Origin: Porticoccaceae bacterium
GTDB taxonomy: Bacteria > Pseudomonadota > Gammaproteobacteria > Pseudomonadales > Porticoccaceae
Assembly: GCA_029238255.1 (NCBI GenBank)
Contig: JAQWGK010000061.1
Location: 1-64,000, forward strand
Reading direction: 5' to 3'
Length of the DNA: 64,000 bases
Below are positions 26,679 through 37,829 of this stretch, in pieces (the first letter of the stretch is position 1; the number at the start of each line of letters is the position of its first letter). Under the pieces are notes generated by a model. The model had not been told where the DNA came from and searched no databases. It was given only the letters and a program-made list of their open reading frames with translations. A program made the position numbers and the translations under genes.

Positions 26679-27611
26679 ATGACCTTTATTCGCGGACTGC
26701 ATAACCTGCAGCCGGGTAACCAAAAATCCGTGGTCACCATCGGCTCTTTCGATGGTGTACATATTGGTCATCAGGCAATTTTGCAGCAGGTCAAAGAGGC
26801 CGCTGAGCGTTTGCAACTGCCGTCGGTGGTGATGACGTTTGAGCCGCAACCGAGAGAGTATTTTTCCTCTGAACGGGCCCCAGCCAGACTGATGCGTCTG
26901 CGGGAGAAGATTGACGCGCTGTTGGATTTTGGTATTGATCATGTGGTTTGCCTGAAATTTAATCGTCAGCTGCGAACTCTCTCTGCAATGGATTTTATCG
27001 ACCGAGTACTGGTTGATGGTTTGGCTGTAGAGCATTTGATTGTCGGTGATGATTTTCGTTTTGGCTGTGATCGCAGCGGTGACTTTGCGATGTTGACCGA
27101 GCGCGGTAAACAGAGCGGATTTGAGGTTATGGATACCGCGACTGTCGAGATTGAAGGTCAGCGGGTTAGCAGTACGCTGGTGCGAGAATTTGTTCAGCGG
27201 GGAGATTTCCCGAGAGCTGCCGAGCTATTGGGGCGACCTTTTTCCATCAGTGGGATTGTCGGTTATGGCCAGCAGTTGGGACGCGAGTTGGGATTTCCCA
27301 CCGCCAATGTGCAGCTAAACCGTTTTAGCGCGCCGCTGTCAGGGGTTTTTGCAGTCAAGGTTAAGGTGGCGGGAAAGGTTTATCAGGGTGCCGCCAATGT
27401 GGGTGTGCGGCCAACAGTAGGTGATTTATTAAAGCCTATTTTAGAGGTGCATCTGCTCGATTTTGATAAGGATTTGTACGGTCAGCGAATTGCTGTGGAG
27501 TTTGTGCACAAGATTCGCGATGAAGAAAAATTTATCAGTCTGGAGAAACTGATCGCTACCATTCAGCGTGACGTAGAAGTAATCAGGCTGTGGTTTAACA
27601 ACAACACTTAA
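26679..27611 (+). CDS. ribF: Bifunctional riboflavin kinase / FAD synthetase
   Basis: It converts riboflavin to FMN and FAD. The N-terminal adenylyltransferase domain carries TIGSFDGVHIGHQAIL (the HxGH nucleotidyl-transfer motif) and the ISSTLVREF-like VSSTLVREFVQRGD. The C-terminal kinase domain has GYGQQLGRELGFPTANV. ATG 26679 (310 residues, AGGG at 26671) is favoured over GTG 26649. The gene is followed after 36 bases by ileS. Confidence 0.95.
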   Translation: MTFIRGLHNLQPGNQKSVVTIGSFDGVHIGHQAILQQVKEAAERLQLPSVVMTFEPQPREYFSSERAPARLMRLREKIDALLDFGIDHVVCLKFNRQLRTLSAMDFIDRVLVDGLAVEHLIVGDDFRFGCDRSGDFAMLTERGKQSGFEVMDTATVEIEGQRVSSTLVREFVQRGDFPRAAELLGRPFSISGIVGYGQQLGRELGFPTANVQLNRFSAPLSGVFAVKVKVAGKVYQGAANVGVRPTVGDLLKPILEVHLLDFDKDLYGQRIAVEFVHKIRDEEKFISLEKLIATIQRDVEVIRLWFNNNT

Positions 27612-27647
27612 GATAAGGCAGGCCTGCAAGGCCCATAAAAGAGACTA

Positions 27648-30470
27648 ATGACAGACTATAAAGCAACACTGAATCTGCCAAAGACGGCTTTCCCAATGCG
27701 AGCAAATCTGGCGCAGAGAGAACCGGGAATATTAAAAGAATGGCAAGACACAAATCTTTATCAGCAAATTCGTCAGGCTCGCGCCGGTTGTGAGAAGTAT
27801 ATTCTTCACGACGGTCCTCCCTACGCCAATGGTGAAATTCACCTCGGCCATGCGGTCAACAAAACCCTTAAAGATATAGTTGTTAAGTCCAGAACTCTAA
27901 GTGGTTTTGATGCCCCCTATATTCCCGGCTGGGACTGTCATGGTCTGCCTATTGAACACAATGTAGAGAAAAAGATTGGCAAGGCGGGCGTTAAAGTCGA
28001 GTACTCCGCTTTCCGCAAGAAATGTCGCGATTATGCGATGAAGCAGGTTGATGGTCAGCGTGAAGGCTTTGTGCGCATTGGTGTATTTGGCGATTGGGAG
28101 CGACCCTATCTGACCATGAATTACCATGTCGAGGCCGATACTATTCGCGCGCTTGGCAAAATCGCCGCCAACGGTCATCTGGTCAAAGGTTACAAGCCGG
28201 TCTACTGGAGTGTGGTCGGTGGTTCGGCGCTGGCCGAAGCTGAGGTTGAGTATCAGGATAAAACTTCCTACAGCATCGATGTTGCCTACCCGGTGGTTGA
28301 CCCACAACAGCTCGAAAAGCTAACAGCCGCCTTTGCTGGCGCACCCGGCGAAGGTGAGATTAATATGTTGATCTGGACCACCACGCCCTGGACTATCCCC
28401 AGCAGTCAGGCTATTTCGGTGGGTGCCGAGCTGACTTATGTACTGGTACAGATTAATACCGAGAATGGCCCGATGCGATTGGTCTGCTCTGAGCTGTTGC
28501 TTGAGTCAGTGATGCAGCGTCTGGAGATTGAAGACTTTCAAAAACTGGCGACCTGTGAGGGTCAGCAGTTGGAAAATATTGTTGCCAGACATCCGTTTTA
28601 CGATCGTGATATTCCTGTGTTGCTCGGCGAGCATGTGACTACAGATGCAGGTACTGGCTGTGTGCATACAGCGCCTGATCACGGTATGGAAGATTTCGTA
28701 GTGGCCAAACAGTATGGCATCGAGACCCTTAACTACATTTTGGATAACGGTGTTTTCCACGATAGCGTTGAGCTATTTGCCGGTCAGCATGTCTACAAGG
28801 TCGATGATTCGGTTCTTGAAGTGTTGCGCGAACAGCAGCGTCTGCTGAGCTGTGGAAAGTTTGTTCACAGCTACGCCCATTGCTGGCGTACTAAAACACC
28901 GCTGATTTACCGCGCCACTCCCCAGTGGTTTATCTCTATGGACAAAAATGGCTTGTTGGAAAAAGCCAAAGCGGCGATTAAAGATGTTAGCTGGCACCCG
29001 GATTGGGGGCAGGCACGAATCGAAGGTATGCTCGACAATAGTCCGGACTGGTGTATTTCCCGCCAGCGTACTTGGGGTGTTCCCATTGCCCTGCTTGTTC
29101 ACAAGCAGACCGGTGAGCTCCATCCCAACACCTCAGAGCTGGTTGAGCAGGTTGCTCAGTTGGTCGAGAAGGATGGTATCGATGCCTGGTTTGAACTGGA
29201 TGCAGCGGATTTAATTGGCGCAGAGACCGCTGACTATCAGAAAGTCACCGACACGCTGGATGTCTGGTTTGACTCCGGTGTGACTCACGAATCAGTGGTC
29301 AATGCCCGCGAAGAATTACGCTATCCCGCAGACCTCTATCTGGAAGGCTCGGATCAGCATCGTGGCTGGTTCCAGTCATCCCTTAAAACAGCGATTGCCA
29401 TCAATGGCAGCGCTCCCTACAAGGCAGTTCTTACCCACGGCTTTACCGTGGACGAGCACGGTCGCAAGATGTCCAAGTCGGTGGGCAATGTAATCTCGCC
29501 GAAAAAGGTGATCAATGATATGGGTGCAGATGTTCTGCGTCTGTGGATTGCCTCGGCAGATTTCAGCGGTGAGATGACCGTATCTGATGAGATTTTAAAT
29601 CGCGCAGGGGATTCCTACCGTCGAATCCGCAATACGGCGCGCTACTTTCTCTCCAATCTGGATGGATTTGATCCCGCTCAGCATGCGGTTGAACACAGTG
29701 ATCTGCTGGCTCTGGATCGCTGGGCAATTGATTGTGCGGCGCAGCTGCAAGAAGAAATTATCAGCGCCTATGAACAGTTTCAGTTTCATCTGATTTACCA
29801 GAAGTTACATAACTTCTGTGTTCGGGATATGGGTGGTTTCTATCTGGATATTATTAAAGATCGAATCTATACCTGTCCTGAAGACAGCCTGCCGCGACGT
29901 TCGGCACAGACGGCTCTGTACCATATTGCCGAGGCGTTCACGCGTTGGATCTCACCTATTCTGAGCTTTACCGCCCATGAGATTTGGGGCTTTATGCCCG
30001 GCAAGCGTGAGTCTTCTGTATTCCTTGCGGAATGGTATCCACTGCCGCGACTGATGGCCGATGAGGTGATCAATCAGCAGGATTGGGCGGCGATACTGCA
30101 GGCCAAAGAGGCGATCAATAAGGTGATTGAAGATCAGCGTAATCAGGGTGTTGTCAAAGGTTCTCTGGGAGCGGATATACAGCTGTTTGCCTCGCCAGAA
30201 TTGCAGCAGTCACTGGCTAAGCTGGGCGATGAATTGCGTTTTGTCACCATTACTTCAAAGGCTAGTCTGTTACCACTAGCCGAGGCGAAAGATGCCAGCG
30301 ACTCTATGCTGGAAGGCTTAAAAGTTGCGGTGCAGCGATCTACGGCGGAGAAATGTGTGCGCTGTTGGCACTTTATTGACGATGTGGGAAGCAGTGCAGA
30401 GCACCCTGAAATCTGTGGTCGCTGTATCAGCAATCTGGATGCTGGAGGAGAAGTTCGTCACTATGCTTAA
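27648..30470 (+). CDS. ileS: Isoleucyl-tRNA synthetase
   Basis: This class Ia synthetase of 940 residues charges tRNA-Ile. The HIGH motif is seen as HLGH in [18 protein letters not shown] (about residue 65). The CP1 editing domain follows, and the KMSKS loop is [12 protein letters not shown] (about residue 605). A C-terminal zinc-binding segment CVRCWHF...CGRC ends the protein, as in bacterial type-1 IleRS (E. coli 938). Its stop overlaps the lspA start by eight bases, so translation is likely coupled. This order is conserved with E. coli. Confidence 0.98.
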   Translation: MTDYKATLNLPKTAFPMRANLAQREPGILKEWQDTNLYQQIRQARAGCEKYILHDGPPYANGEIHLGHAVNKTLKDIVVKSRTLSGFDAPYIPGWDCHGLPIEHNVEKKIGKAGVKVEYSAFRKKCRDYAMKQVDGQREGFVRIGVFGDWERPYLTMNYHVEADTIRALGKIAANGHLVKGYKPVYWSVVGGSALAEAEVEYQDKTSYSIDVAYPVVDPQQLEKLTAAFAGAPGEGEINMLIWTTTPWTIPSSQAISVGAELTYVLVQINTENGPMRLVCSELLLESVMQRLEIEDFQKLATCEGQQLENIVARHPFYDRDIPVLLGEHVTTDAGTGCVHTAPDHGMEDFVVAKQYGIETLNYILDNGVFHDSVELFAGQHVYKVDDSVLEVLREQQRLLSCGKFVHSYAHCWRTKTPLIYRATPQWFISMDKNGLLEKAKAAIKDVSWHPDWGQARIEGMLDNSPDWCISRQRTWGVPIALLVHKQTGELHPNTSELVEQVAQLVEKDGIDAWFELDAADLIGAETADYQKVTDTLDVWFDSGVTHESVVNAREELRYPADLYLEGSDQHRGWFQSSLKTAIAINGSAPYKAVLTHGFTVDEHGRKMSKSVGNVISPKKVINDMGADVLRLWIASADFSGEMTVSDEILNRAGDSYRRIRNTARYFLSNLDGFDPAQHAVEHSDLLALDRWAIDCAAQLQEEIISAYEQFQFHLIYQKLHNFCVRDMGGFYLDIIKDRIYTCPEDSLPRRSAQTALYHIAEAFTRWISPILSFTAHEIWGFMPGKRESSVFLAEWYPLPRLMADEVINQQDWAAILQAKEAINKVIEDQRNQGVVKGSLGADIQLFASPELQQSLAKLGDELRFVTITSKASLLPLAEAKDASDSMLEGLKVAVQRSTAEKCVRCWHFIDDVGSSAEHPEICGRCISNLDAGGEVRHYA

Positions 30471-30969
30471 ATTTATCAATATTCGCACATTGTGCTGGTT
30501 TGCTCTTGCGGCGACGGTTCTGTTGCTCGATCAGGTCACCAAGCTGTGGGTTGTGACTGAGTTTACCCTTGGCGACAGCCGCTATATCACTGGATTTTTT
30601 AATCTGGTTAGAGTCCATAACGAGGGCGCGGCATTTAGTTTTCTCAGCGATGCCGGTGGATGGCAGCGTTGGTTTTTTACTTTCTTATCCATCACCATCA
30701 GTCTGATAATTGTTGTCTGGTTGGCGCGTCTGCCGCGGCAGAAAATTATTGAGGCCATAGCGCTCTCGTTGATTCTCGGTGGCGCACTGGGTAATTTATA
30801 CGATCGCGTCACTCTGGGTTATGTGGTCGACTTTTTGGACTTCCACTGGGCCGGTTGGCACTTTGCGGCATTTAATGTTGCCGATATGGGCATCTCCATT
30901 GGTGCCGCTTTAATTATTATCGAAGCACTGTTTTTTGCTGATAATACTGAAGCTGAAAAGTCAGAGTAA
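30463..30969 (+). CDS. lspA: Lipoprotein signal peptidase (signal peptidase II)
   Basis: This inner-membrane aspartyl protease removes signal peptides from diacylglyceryl-modified prolipoproteins. It has 168 residues and four helices. The catalytic Asp pair is in GNLYDRV and NVADMGIS; the conserved NEGAAFS and DQVTKLWV segments are present. ATG 30463, preceded by GGAGGAG, is chosen; the open frame extends upstream into ileS, but only out of frame with it. At least two lipobox proteins in this window, such as the one at 8085, would be substrates in principle. Confidence 0.96.
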   Translation: MLKFINIRTLCWFALAATVLLLDQVTKLWVVTEFTLGDSRYITGFFNLVRVHNEGAAFSFLSDAGGWQRWFFTFLSITISLIIVVWLARLPRQKIIEAIALSLILGGALGNLYDRVTLGYVVDFLDFHWAGWHFAAFNVADMGISIGAALIIIEALFFADNTEAEKSE

Positions 30970-31038
30970 AAGTTACAATAAAAGTAAAATAGTCCAGTTA
31001 AGGCTGGCATTCAAAAGCATTTAGAAACGAGTTTATAT

Positions 31039-31479
31039 ATGACTATCCCGATAGATAAAGGCACCACCGTCACTCTGCACTTTGCGCTGCTGCTTGAAGA
31101 TGGCGCGGTGGTGGATTCCAACTTCGAAGGAAAACCGGCAACCTTTTCAATCGGCGATGGCAATCTGCTGCCGGGTTTTGAAGAGACTTTGCTCGGGCTG
31201 CACAAAGATGATCAGCGCGAGTTTGTGGTTCCTCCGGAAAAAGCCTTTGGTCAGCACAACGAGCAGAACCTTCAGCGCGTGGCGATGGATAATTTCTCTG
31301 AACTGGAGATTGAGCCCGGTGCGATGTTTTCATTCCAGAACGGCGACGGTGAACTGCCCGGTGTGATCACTGAGATTCTGGACGGCGAGGTAATGGTCGA
31401 TTTTAATCATCCACTGGCGGGCAAAAAAATTATTTTTCAGGTCAAGATTATGGATGTGATACCAGAGAATCTGCACTGA
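31039..31479 (+). CDS. fkpB: FKBP-type peptidyl-prolyl isomerase (SlpA type)
   Basis: This small FKBP of 146 residues, of the SlyD/SlpA group, catalyses proline isomerisation during folding. The FKBP strand pattern and [26 protein letters not shown] are clear, with an inserted-in-flap chaperone domain in the middle. It lacks the SlyD His-rich metal tail. It lies between lspA and ispH, the conserved gammaproteobacterial order. Confidence 0.93.
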   Translation: MTIPIDKGTTVTLHFALLLEDGAVVDSNFEGKPATFSIGDGNLLPGFEETLLGLHKDDQREFVVPPEKAFGQHNEQNLQRVAMDNFSELEIEPGAMFSFQNGDGELPGVITEILDGEVMVDFNHPLAGKKIIFQVKIMDVIPENLH

Positions 31480-31495
31480 GAATGAGTGGTTATTA

Positions 31496-32431
31496 ATGGA
31501 TATTAAATTAGCTAATCCCCGCGGCTTTTGTGCCGGTGTCGACCGCGCTATCGATATTGTCAATCGTGCCCTTGAAGCCTTTGGCGCGCCGATCTATGTG
31601 CGCCATGAAGTAGTACATAATAAATTTGTGGTCGATGATCTGCGCGCACGGGGTGCGGTATTTGTCGATGAGTTGGATGAAATTCCCGATGATGTGATTG
31701 TTATTTTTAGTGCTCACGGCGTCTCTCAGGCAGTCCAGAATGAAGCTCAGCGCAGAAGTTTAAAAGTTTTTGATGCCACCTGTCCGCTGGTTACCAAGGT
31801 GCATCTGGAAGTGGCTAAGTACAGCGATGAGGGCATGGAATGTGTGCTTATCGGTCATCAGGGCCACCCGGAAGTGGAAGGCACCATGGGTCAGTATGAC
31901 CAGTCTCGCGGTGGCGAGATCTATCTGGTTGAAGATGTCAAAGATGTCGCCAATCTGGCTGTTAAGAACCCTTTAAAGCTCGCCTTTGTCACCCAGACAA
32001 CTTTGTCTATGGATGATACTGCGCGGGTGATAGATGCCCTTAGGGAAAGGTTTCCGGCGATTGAAGGGCCGCGCAAAGATGATATCTGCTATGCCACTCA
32101 AAATCGCCAAGATGCGGTTAAGCAGTTGGCCATAGAGTCGGATCTGGTATTAGTGGTTGGCTCGGTAACTAGCTCCAATTCAAATCGACTTCGCGAGCTG
32201 GCAGAGCACTGTGGCTGTGACGCCTACCTGATTGATGGCCCGCAAGATATTCAGCCCCAGTGGCTGGAGAAGAACCCATCCATAGGTATAACCGCGGGCG
32301 CTTCAGCACCGGATATTCTGGTGCTTGATGTTATTAGAAAGCTAGTTGATATGGGTGCCAACGCCCCTCAGGAATTGGATGGCGTGGTTGAGAATGTCAG
32401 ATTTTCTCTGCCCAAAGAGCTGCGCGCTTAA
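31496..32431 (+). CDS. ispH: 4-hydroxy-3-methylbut-2-enyl diphosphate reductase
   Basis: This last enzyme of the MEP isoprenoid pathway makes IPP and DMAPP with an iron-sulfur cluster. The three cluster Cys are in [12 protein letters not shown] (about residue 12), [11 protein letters not shown] (about 96) and [11 protein letters not shown] (about 197). The catalytic Glu is near GTMGQY/EVEGT. The 311 residues match IspH (316 in E. coli). It ends the murJ-to-ispH run, with a bidirectional terminator at 32476. Confidence 0.97.
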   Translation: MDIKLANPRGFCAGVDRAIDIVNRALEAFGAPIYVRHEVVHNKFVVDDLRARGAVFVDELDEIPDDVIVIFSAHGVSQAVQNEAQRRSLKVFDATCPLVTKVHLEVAKYSDEGMECVLIGHQGHPEVEGTMGQYDQSRGGEIYLVEDVKDVANLAVKNPLKLAFVTQTTLSMDDTARVIDALRERFPAIEGPRKDDICYATQNRQDAVKQLAIESDLVLVVGSVTSSNSNRLRELAEHCGCDAYLIDGPQDIQPQWLEKNPSIGITAGASAPDILVLDVIRKLVDMGANAPQELDGVVENVRFSLPKELRA

Positions 32432-32475
32432 ATTCTTGCCCTTTTGCTTCTCGGCATCACTCTCAATACAAAATC

Positions 32476-32520
32476 ACTGGCTTGGCTCGATTGTGCCAAG
32501 CCAGTATTTCTTATCTTCTT
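32476..32520. terminator. Bidirectional terminator between ispH and pgi
   Basis: ACTGGCTTGGC (32476-32486) and GCCAAGCCAGT (32495-32505) form an 11-base perfect stem with an eight-base loop, followed by a T-rich tail for ispH and, on the other strand, GATTTTG for pgi. Confidence 0.85.
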
Positions 32521-32521
32521 T

Positions 32522-34123
32522 TTACTGGCAGGACTCGATAAAGGCGGACAATGCCTGAGTTGAAGCATCCAACTGTGTGGATGAGTCGCTGTTATCTGCC
32601 AATAACTGATTGGCCATTTTCTTGCCCAGCTCAACGCCCCACTGATCAAACGAGTTGATATTCCAGATGCAGCCCTGAACAAATACCTTGTGTTCGTAGA
32701 GCGCAATCAGGCTGCCAAAGTTTTTCGGCGAAAGCTCTTTTAATAGCAGCACATTGGAGGGCTTGTTGCCCGGGTAGTAGCGGTGCGGTTCGCCGGTCGG
32801 TGCTTCCTGACCACACATCAGTGCGGAGGACTGAGCAAGCATATTGCCGAGCAGTACCCGATGGTGTTCTTCATTGCTCATGCTGTCTTTAGCCAGAGCA
32901 ATAAAATCAACCGGTGCCAAACGGGTACCCTGATGCAATAACTGGAAGAAGGCGTGCTGTCCATTGGTGCCGGTCTGGCCCCAGAGGATTGCGCCGGTAT
33001 CGTAATCTACCGGTTGCCCATCCGCGGTGGTTGATTTGCCGTTACTCTCCATATCCAGCTGTTGCAGGTAAGAGGGCAGTAGCAGTAGTCGCTCGCAATA
33101 GGGAATCACGGCGATAGATTGGGCGTTTAGGAAATTGTTGTACCAGATACCCAGCAGAGCCATGATCACTGGCATATTTTTTTCTGCTGGTGCCGACTGG
33201 AAGTGAATATCCATCTCTCTGGCGCCGTCGAGCATCTCTTCAAATCTCTCGTAGCCAATGGATATGGCAATCGACAGTCCAATACTTGACCACAGTGAAT
33301 AGCGACCGCCGACCCATTCGGCAAATTCGAGAATCTGATCGTTTGGAATGCCGTAGGCCAGAGCATTTTCGCGGCTGGCAGTTAGGCCAACAAAGTGACT
33401 GGTGGTCTGTGCCTCTTTAAGCCCCAGCTCCTGTTCAAACCAGTTGAGTGTGGTCTTGGCATTCAGCAGGGTTTCCTGAGTGGTAAAAGTCTTGCTGGCC
33501 AGTGCCACCAAGGTTGTCTCAGGGTTGAGCTTTTTAAGGGTGCTAAGAATTTCCGCACCATCCACATTGGAGATAAAGTGCAGGTTAATACTTGGGTGGG
33601 CGAATTCCTGCAGAGCGCTACAGGCCAGCTTGGGGCCGAGATCGGAGCCGCCAATACCAATATTGATTACATCGGTAATCCCTTTGCCGGTGCTGCCAAC
33701 CCAGTCGCCACTGCGAATTTTTTCGCTGACCAGTTTTACCTGACTTAGCTGCTGTTTAACCAGCGTCACTCGCTGATCAGATTCCTCGACCGCGGCGGCA
33801 ACTTTTTGATCGCCAATCTCTGCGCGAAGAGCGGCGTGAAGTACCGCACGATCTTCGGTGCCGTTAATGGTTTCACCGGAGAACATCGCTGCTCGCAGTG
33901 TCTCAAGAGGGGATTGATCCGCCAGGGCTAATAGCGCCTGCCAGGTTTGATCACTGACCAGATTCTTTGAAAAGTCCAGATGAAGCTGACCACAGTCCAC
34001 TGACATTTCATTGCTGCGATTGGGGTTTTTAGAGAAAAAATCTGTAATCCGTTCGGCGTTAGCTGACTCGGCCTGTTGTTGCAGACTGTTCCATGCGCTG
34101 GTCGCCTTGGGTGAATAGGTCAT
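32522..34123 (-). CDS. pgi: Glucose-6-phosphate isomerase
   Basis: It interconverts glucose-6-phosphate and fructose-6-phosphate. It has 533 residues from ATG 34123 (a frame from 34195 adds unsupported residues). Family signatures are INIGIGGSDLGPKL, SNVDGAEI, the GGRYSLWSSIGL signature and a catalytic Lys/His near the C-terminus (SFDQWGVELGK). In an ED-based metabolism it can recycle fructose-6-phosphate to glucose-6-phosphate. It is divergent from edd; the shared gap holds two HexR-like sites. Confidence 0.96.
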   Translation of the reverse strand: MTYSPKATSAWNSLQQQAESANAERITDFFSKNPNRSNEMSVDCGQLHLDFSKNLVSDQTWQALLALADQSPLETLRAAMFSGETINGTEDRAVLHAALRAEIGDQKVAAAVEESDQRVTLVKQQLSQVKLVSEKIRSGDWVGSTGKGITDVINIGIGGSDLGPKLACSALQEFAHPSINLHFISNVDGAEILSTLKKLNPETTLVALASKTFTTQETLLNAKTTLNWFEQELGLKEAQTTSHFVGLTASRENALAYGIPNDQILEFAEWVGGRYSLWSSIGLSIAISIGYERFEEMLDGAREMDIHFQSAPAEKNMPVIMALLGIWYNNFLNAQSIAVIPYCERLLLLPSYLQQLDMESNGKSTTADGQPVDYDTGAILWGQTGTNGQHAFFQLLHQGTRLAPVDFIALAKDSMSNEEHHRVLLGNMLAQSSALMCGQEAPTGEPHRYYPGNKPSNVLLLKELSPKNFGSLIALYEHKVFVQGCIWNINSFDQWGVELGKKMANQLLADNSDSSTQLDASTQALSAFIESCQ

Positions 34124-34263
34124 TATGTGGTTAATCCTGTGAGTCGGTAGATCATTTGATTCGCTGTCTGGAGCGCGTAAACTGTGTAATTTCAACGGCT
34201 ACAACGCCAAATTGGTGCAAACAATAACGTATTTTTCGGTCAGTTACTGTAGCAAACAAATAT

Positions 34264-34278
34264 TGTAATAAAATTACA
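34264..34278. promoter_or_regulatory. HexR-binding site, perfect consensus
   Basis: TGTAATAAAATTACA matches the published HexR palindrome TGTARTWWWATTACA at all positions. It lies between divergent pgi and edd, 82 bases before the edd start and 141 before pgi. hexR itself is in the window. Confidence 0.85.
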
Positions 34279-34316
34279 TTAATATACGGAATAATACATT
34301 ATTTATAGCTAAATTT

Positions 34317-34331
34317 CGTAATTTTGTTACA
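34317..34331. promoter_or_regulatory. Second HexR-like site near edd
   Basis: CGTAATTTTGTTACA, read in reverse as TGTAACAAAATTACG, differs from the HexR consensus at two positions. It is centred about 53 bases from the first site, near five helical turns, so cooperative binding is possible. Confidence 0.65.
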
Positions 34332-34359
34332 ATTTCACCTTCGTCAAAGCGGAGCCATT

Positions 34360-36183
34360 ATGGGCCAGTTAAACACTACAGTCGCTGAAGTTACTCAGCG
34401 CATTATTGAGCGAAGCAGCAGCCTGCGAGCTGATTACCTGCGTCAATTAAAAGAAGATCACAACAACCGTCCAGAGCGCGGCAAACTGAGTTGCGGCAAT
34501 CTTGCCCACGGTTTTGCGGCCTGCGGTAAAGAGGATAAAGACAGTCTGCGTTTGATGGAGGCGAGCAATATCGCCATCGTTACCGCTTACAACGATATGC
34601 TCTCTGCCCACCAGCCCTACGCGGTCTATCCGGACAAAATTAAGCAGGCGATGCGCGAAATTGGTTCCACGGCACAGGTTGCTGGTGGCGTACCTGCCAT
34701 GTGCGACGGTGTTACTCAGGGTCAGGACGGTATGGAGCTAAGTCTTCTGAGTCGTGACCTGATCGCCCAGTGCACGGCAATGTCTCTGTCTCATCAGATG
34801 TTCGACGGTGTTTTGGCTCTGGGTATCTGTGACAAGATTGTTCCTGGTCTGTTGATGGGTGTGCTCAGCTTTGGCTATCTGCCTGCGCTGTTTATTCCCG
34901 CCGGTCCTATGGAGTCGGGATTACCGAATAAAGAAAAGCAGCGTATTCGCCAGCTGTTTGCCGAAGGCAAAATTGGTCGCGATGAGCTACTTCAGGCAGA
35001 GTCTGATTCTTATCACAGTGCGGGTACCTGTACTTTCTACGGTACTGCTAACAGTAATCAGGTAGTCCTTGAAGCGCTGGGTCTGCAGTTGCCGGGCAGC
35101 TCTTTTGTCAATCCTGAAAATCCACTGCGCGATAAGTTAACTACTGAGGCTTCTCACCAGTTGGCCCGTATTACTGCTCTGGGCAATGACTATCGTCCGG
35201 TCGGGGAAATTGTTGATGCCCGCGCTATGGTTAATGGCACCGTGGCCTTGTTGGCTTCTGGCGGCTCTACTAACCACACCATGCATCTGGTCGCTATTGC
35301 CCGTGCTGCTGGCATCGTTATGAACTGGGATGATATTTCCGAGCTCTCTGCCGTTGTACCACTGCTGGCCAAGGTCTATCCAAATGGCCATGCCGATGTA
35401 AACCATTTCCATGCTGCGGGCGGCACCAGTGCTATGTTCCGACAGCTGCTTAAGGGCGGCTTTATGCACGGCGATGCAAAAACCTCATGGGGCGAAAACT
35501 TTGCCGACTTTACTCAGGAGTCATTCTTGGATGGCGACAAAGTGGTATGGCGCGAGTCTCCGGAAGTTCCTTTAGATTTAGAAGTTCTTACCACTTTGGA
35601 CAAGCCGTTTTCACCTGAGGGTGGCCTGCGTCTGTTGGCGGGTAATCTCGGTCGCGGTGTGATTAAAGTTTCTGCGGTAGCGCCTGAGCACCGTATTGTT
35701 GAAGCCCCTGCGGTAGTGATTGATGATCAGGATCAGCTGGCTGGACTGTTCCAGTCTGGTGAACTAAACCGCGACTGTGTTGTTGTGGTTCGCTATCAGG
35801 GCCCCAAGGCTCTGGGTATGCCTGAACTGCACAAGCTAACACCTATGCTTGGTATTCTTCAGGATAAGGGTTACAAGGTGGCTCTGGTCACTGACGGACG
35901 TATGTCTGGCGCATCGGGTAAGGTTCCCGCTGCTATCCATCTGGTGCCGGAAGCCGCGAAAGGCGGAATCTTAGCCAAGATAGTTGATGGCGATATTATC
36001 CGTATCGATGCAGTAACTGGTGATCTGCTGTTTATGGGTGATATGCAAGAACTTGAAGCCCGCGAACCCGCAGCTCAACCGGATGCCGGTCAGCGCGGCT
36101 GTGGCCGCGAGTACTTTGGTGTAAACCGTGACAATATCAGTAACGCAGAGCAGGGCGCTTCGTACCTGTTTGGTGGAGAGTAA
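34360..36183 (+). CDS. edd: 6-phosphogluconate dehydratase
   Basis: This Entner-Doudoroff enzyme converts 6-phosphogluconate to KDPG using an iron-sulfur cluster. It has 607 residues from ATG 34360, the family length. IlvD/Edd family Cys residues occur in [29 protein letters not shown] and [13 protein letters not shown]. It starts the edd-glk-eda-zwf-pgl operon with gaps of 3-40 bases. Two HexR sites sit in its promoter region. KDPG produced downstream is the known HexR effector. Confidence 0.96.
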   Translation: MGQLNTTVAEVTQRIIERSSSLRADYLRQLKEDHNNRPERGKLSCGNLAHGFAACGKEDKDSLRLMEASNIAIVTAYNDMLSAHQPYAVYPDKIKQAMREIGSTAQVAGGVPAMCDGVTQGQDGMELSLLSRDLIAQCTAMSLSHQMFDGVLALGICDKIVPGLLMGVLSFGYLPALFIPAGPMESGLPNKEKQRIRQLFAEGKIGRDELLQAESDSYHSAGTCTFYGTANSNQVVLEALGLQLPGSSFVNPENPLRDKLTTEASHQLARITALGNDYRPVGEIVDARAMVNGTVALLASGGSTNHTMHLVAIARAAGIVMNWDDISELSAVVPLLAKVYPNGHADVNHFHAAGGTSAMFRQLLKGGFMHGDAKTSWGENFADFTQESFLDGDKVVWRESPEVPLDLEVLTTLDKPFSPEGGLRLLAGNLGRGVIKVSAVAPEHRIVEAPAVVIDDQDQLAGLFQSGELNRDCVVVVRYQGPKALGMPELHKLTPMLGILQDKGYKVALVTDGRMSGASGKVPAAIHLVPEAAKGGILAKIVDGDIIRIDAVTGDLLFMGDMQELEAREPAAQPDAGQRGCGREYFGVNRDNISNAEQGASYLFGGE

Positions 36184-36186
36184 ACA

Positions 36187-37161
36187 GTGGCTGAACCATC
36201 CTGGAATCTGGTCGCTGATATTGGTGGAACCAATGCGCGCTTCTCGGCTCTTTTAGAGGGCCAGCTTGAGAGTGAGTTTGAATTCCATCACTCGGTGGAA
36301 GAGTACCCACTGTTCAGTGATCTGATTGTTAAATTGAGAGCTGAAATAGCCATTGCAACCGGACTTAAAGAAGCCCCTCGGGCTGTCTGTCTGGCGGTGG
36401 CCTGTCCTGCAGATGTTGAGCATATAGCCTTTACCAACAGTCACTGGGAATTTACCAAGACTCAGTTGCTGGAGTGGTTTGATTGTCAGCAGCTGGAAGT
36501 GATCAATGATTTTGAAGCGGTTGCCCACGGTATTACCGAGTTGGGTGAAGATGACTGTCTGCAGATTGGTGGTCAGTCTCCCCAGACTCACAAGCCGGTG
36601 GGTATTCTCGGTGCGGGTACCGGTCTTGGAATGGCTGGATTGGTTAGCCATAACAAGGGTTACACCGTTCTGGATACCGAGGGTGGTCACGCCGACTTTG
36701 CGCCCGTGGATCAGCGTCAGATGGAAGTTCTAGGCTGCTTGCGTGAGACCTATAAGCGAGTCTCTCTGGAGCGTGTTCTCTCCGGCAAGGGCATAGTGAA
36801 TATCTACAAGGCAATCTGTTCTATTGAGAAGGCCGAAGAGCTGTTGGAAACCCCACCAGAGGTAGTTGCCGCGGCGTTGGATAACAGTAATCCACAGGCG
36901 CTGACTGCGCTGAATACATTCTGTGAATCTATGGGTGCGGCGGCCGGTAATCTGGCGCTCACGCTAGGTGCTAAAGGCGGTATTTATATCGCTGGTGGTG
37001 TTGTGCCGCGCTTTAGCGAGTTCTTTGCCAACAGTGGATTCCGAAATAAATTCGAAGATAAGGGGCGCTTTGTTTCCTACCTTCAACCTATACCAGTTTA
37101 CCTAGTTATGCGCAGCAATCTTGGGCTGCTGGGTGCTGCAAAAAAATTACAAAAGATTTGA
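36187..37161 (+). CDS. glk: Glucokinase
   Basis: This is a group of E. coli-type glucokinases that phosphorylate glucose with ATP. It has 324 residues. The ATP-binding loop is VADIGGTNARFS, the sugar-binding segment is around ECT-like residues, and GAGTGLGMAG and LSGKGIVNIYK are typical. The start GTG 36187 follows edd by three bases. Its stop and the next ribosome-binding site overlap (TGAGGAG), indicating coupling to eda. It implies a non-PTS glucose route. Confidence 0.95.
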   Translation: MAEPSWNLVADIGGTNARFSALLEGQLESEFEFHHSVEEYPLFSDLIVKLRAEIAIATGLKEAPRAVCLAVACPADVEHIAFTNSHWEFTKTQLLEWFDCQQLEVINDFEAVAHGITELGEDDCLQIGGQSPQTHKPVGILGAGTGLGMAGLVSHNKGYTVLDTEGGHADFAPVDQRQMEVLGCLRETYKRVSLERVLSGKGIVNIYKAICSIEKAEELLETPPEVVAAALDNSNPQALTALNTFCESMGAAAGNLALTLGAKGGIYIAGGVVPRFSEFFANSGFRNKFEDKGRFVSYLQPIPVYLVMRSNLGLLGAAKKLQKI

Positions 37162-37171
37162 GGAGATAAAT

Positions 37172-37789
37172 GTGCGAAATTTACTAGCCGGTAATACGGT
37201 TATCCCGGTAATTGTTTTAGATCGAGAAGAAGATGCTGTTCCTTTAGCCCGTGCACTGGTTGCCGGTGGCTTAAAGGTTCTAGAGATTACCCTGCGCACT
37301 CCAGCTGCTGTTGGCGGTATTAAACAGATTATTGAACAGGTTCCAGAGGCCATTGTCGGCACTGGTACCGTATATACCCCGGAGCAGGTTCAGCTGTCTG
37401 AAGATCTGGGTTGCCAGTTTATGGTTTCACCGGGCGCAACGGATAAGCTTTTGGAAGCGGCTCAGAAATCATCTGTTGGCCTACTGCCCGGCGTATCCTC
37501 TGTTAGTGAGATGATGCGTTGTATGGAATACGGCTATCAGGACTTTAAATTTTTCCCCGCTGAAGCTTCTGGCGGTGCGGCCAAAATTAAAGCGCTGTCT
37601 GGTCCTTTTGCCGATGTTAAATTCTGCCCCACTGGCGGTATTGGATTGGGCAATGTGATGGATTACCTGTCCCTGCCAAACGTTATGTGCGTAGGTGGCT
37701 CATGGATTTGCCCGGCAAATCTGGTCAAAGAGCAGCGTTGGGACGAAATTGAGCAGTTAGCTCGTGAAGCTAGCGCACTCGGACAATAA
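37172..37789 (+). CDS. eda: 2-dehydro-3-deoxyphosphogluconate (KDPG) aldolase
   Basis: This trimeric aldolase splits KDPG into pyruvate and glyceraldehyde-3-phosphate. It has 205 residues. The Schiff-base Lys is in FKFFPAEASGG; the base Glu is in EITLRTPAA; GTGTVYTPEQ and SPGAT follow. GTG 37172 with AGGAG six bases upstream is used; the frame open upstream of it overlaps glk and is not family-like. It is in the ED operon. Confidence 0.97.
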   Translation: MRNLLAGNTVIPVIVLDREEDAVPLARALVAGGLKVLEITLRTPAAVGGIKQIIEQVPEAIVGTGTVYTPEQVQLSEDLGCQFMVSPGATDKLLEAAQKSSVGLLPGVSSVSEMMRCMEYGYQDFKFFPAEASGGAAKIKALSGPFADVKFCPTGGIGLGNVMDYLSLPNVMCVGGSWICPANLVKEQRWDEIEQLAREASALGQ

Positions 37790-37829
37790 TAAAAATTTTA
37801 CAGCAGATGGTTAATCCATCCTGAGGTTT

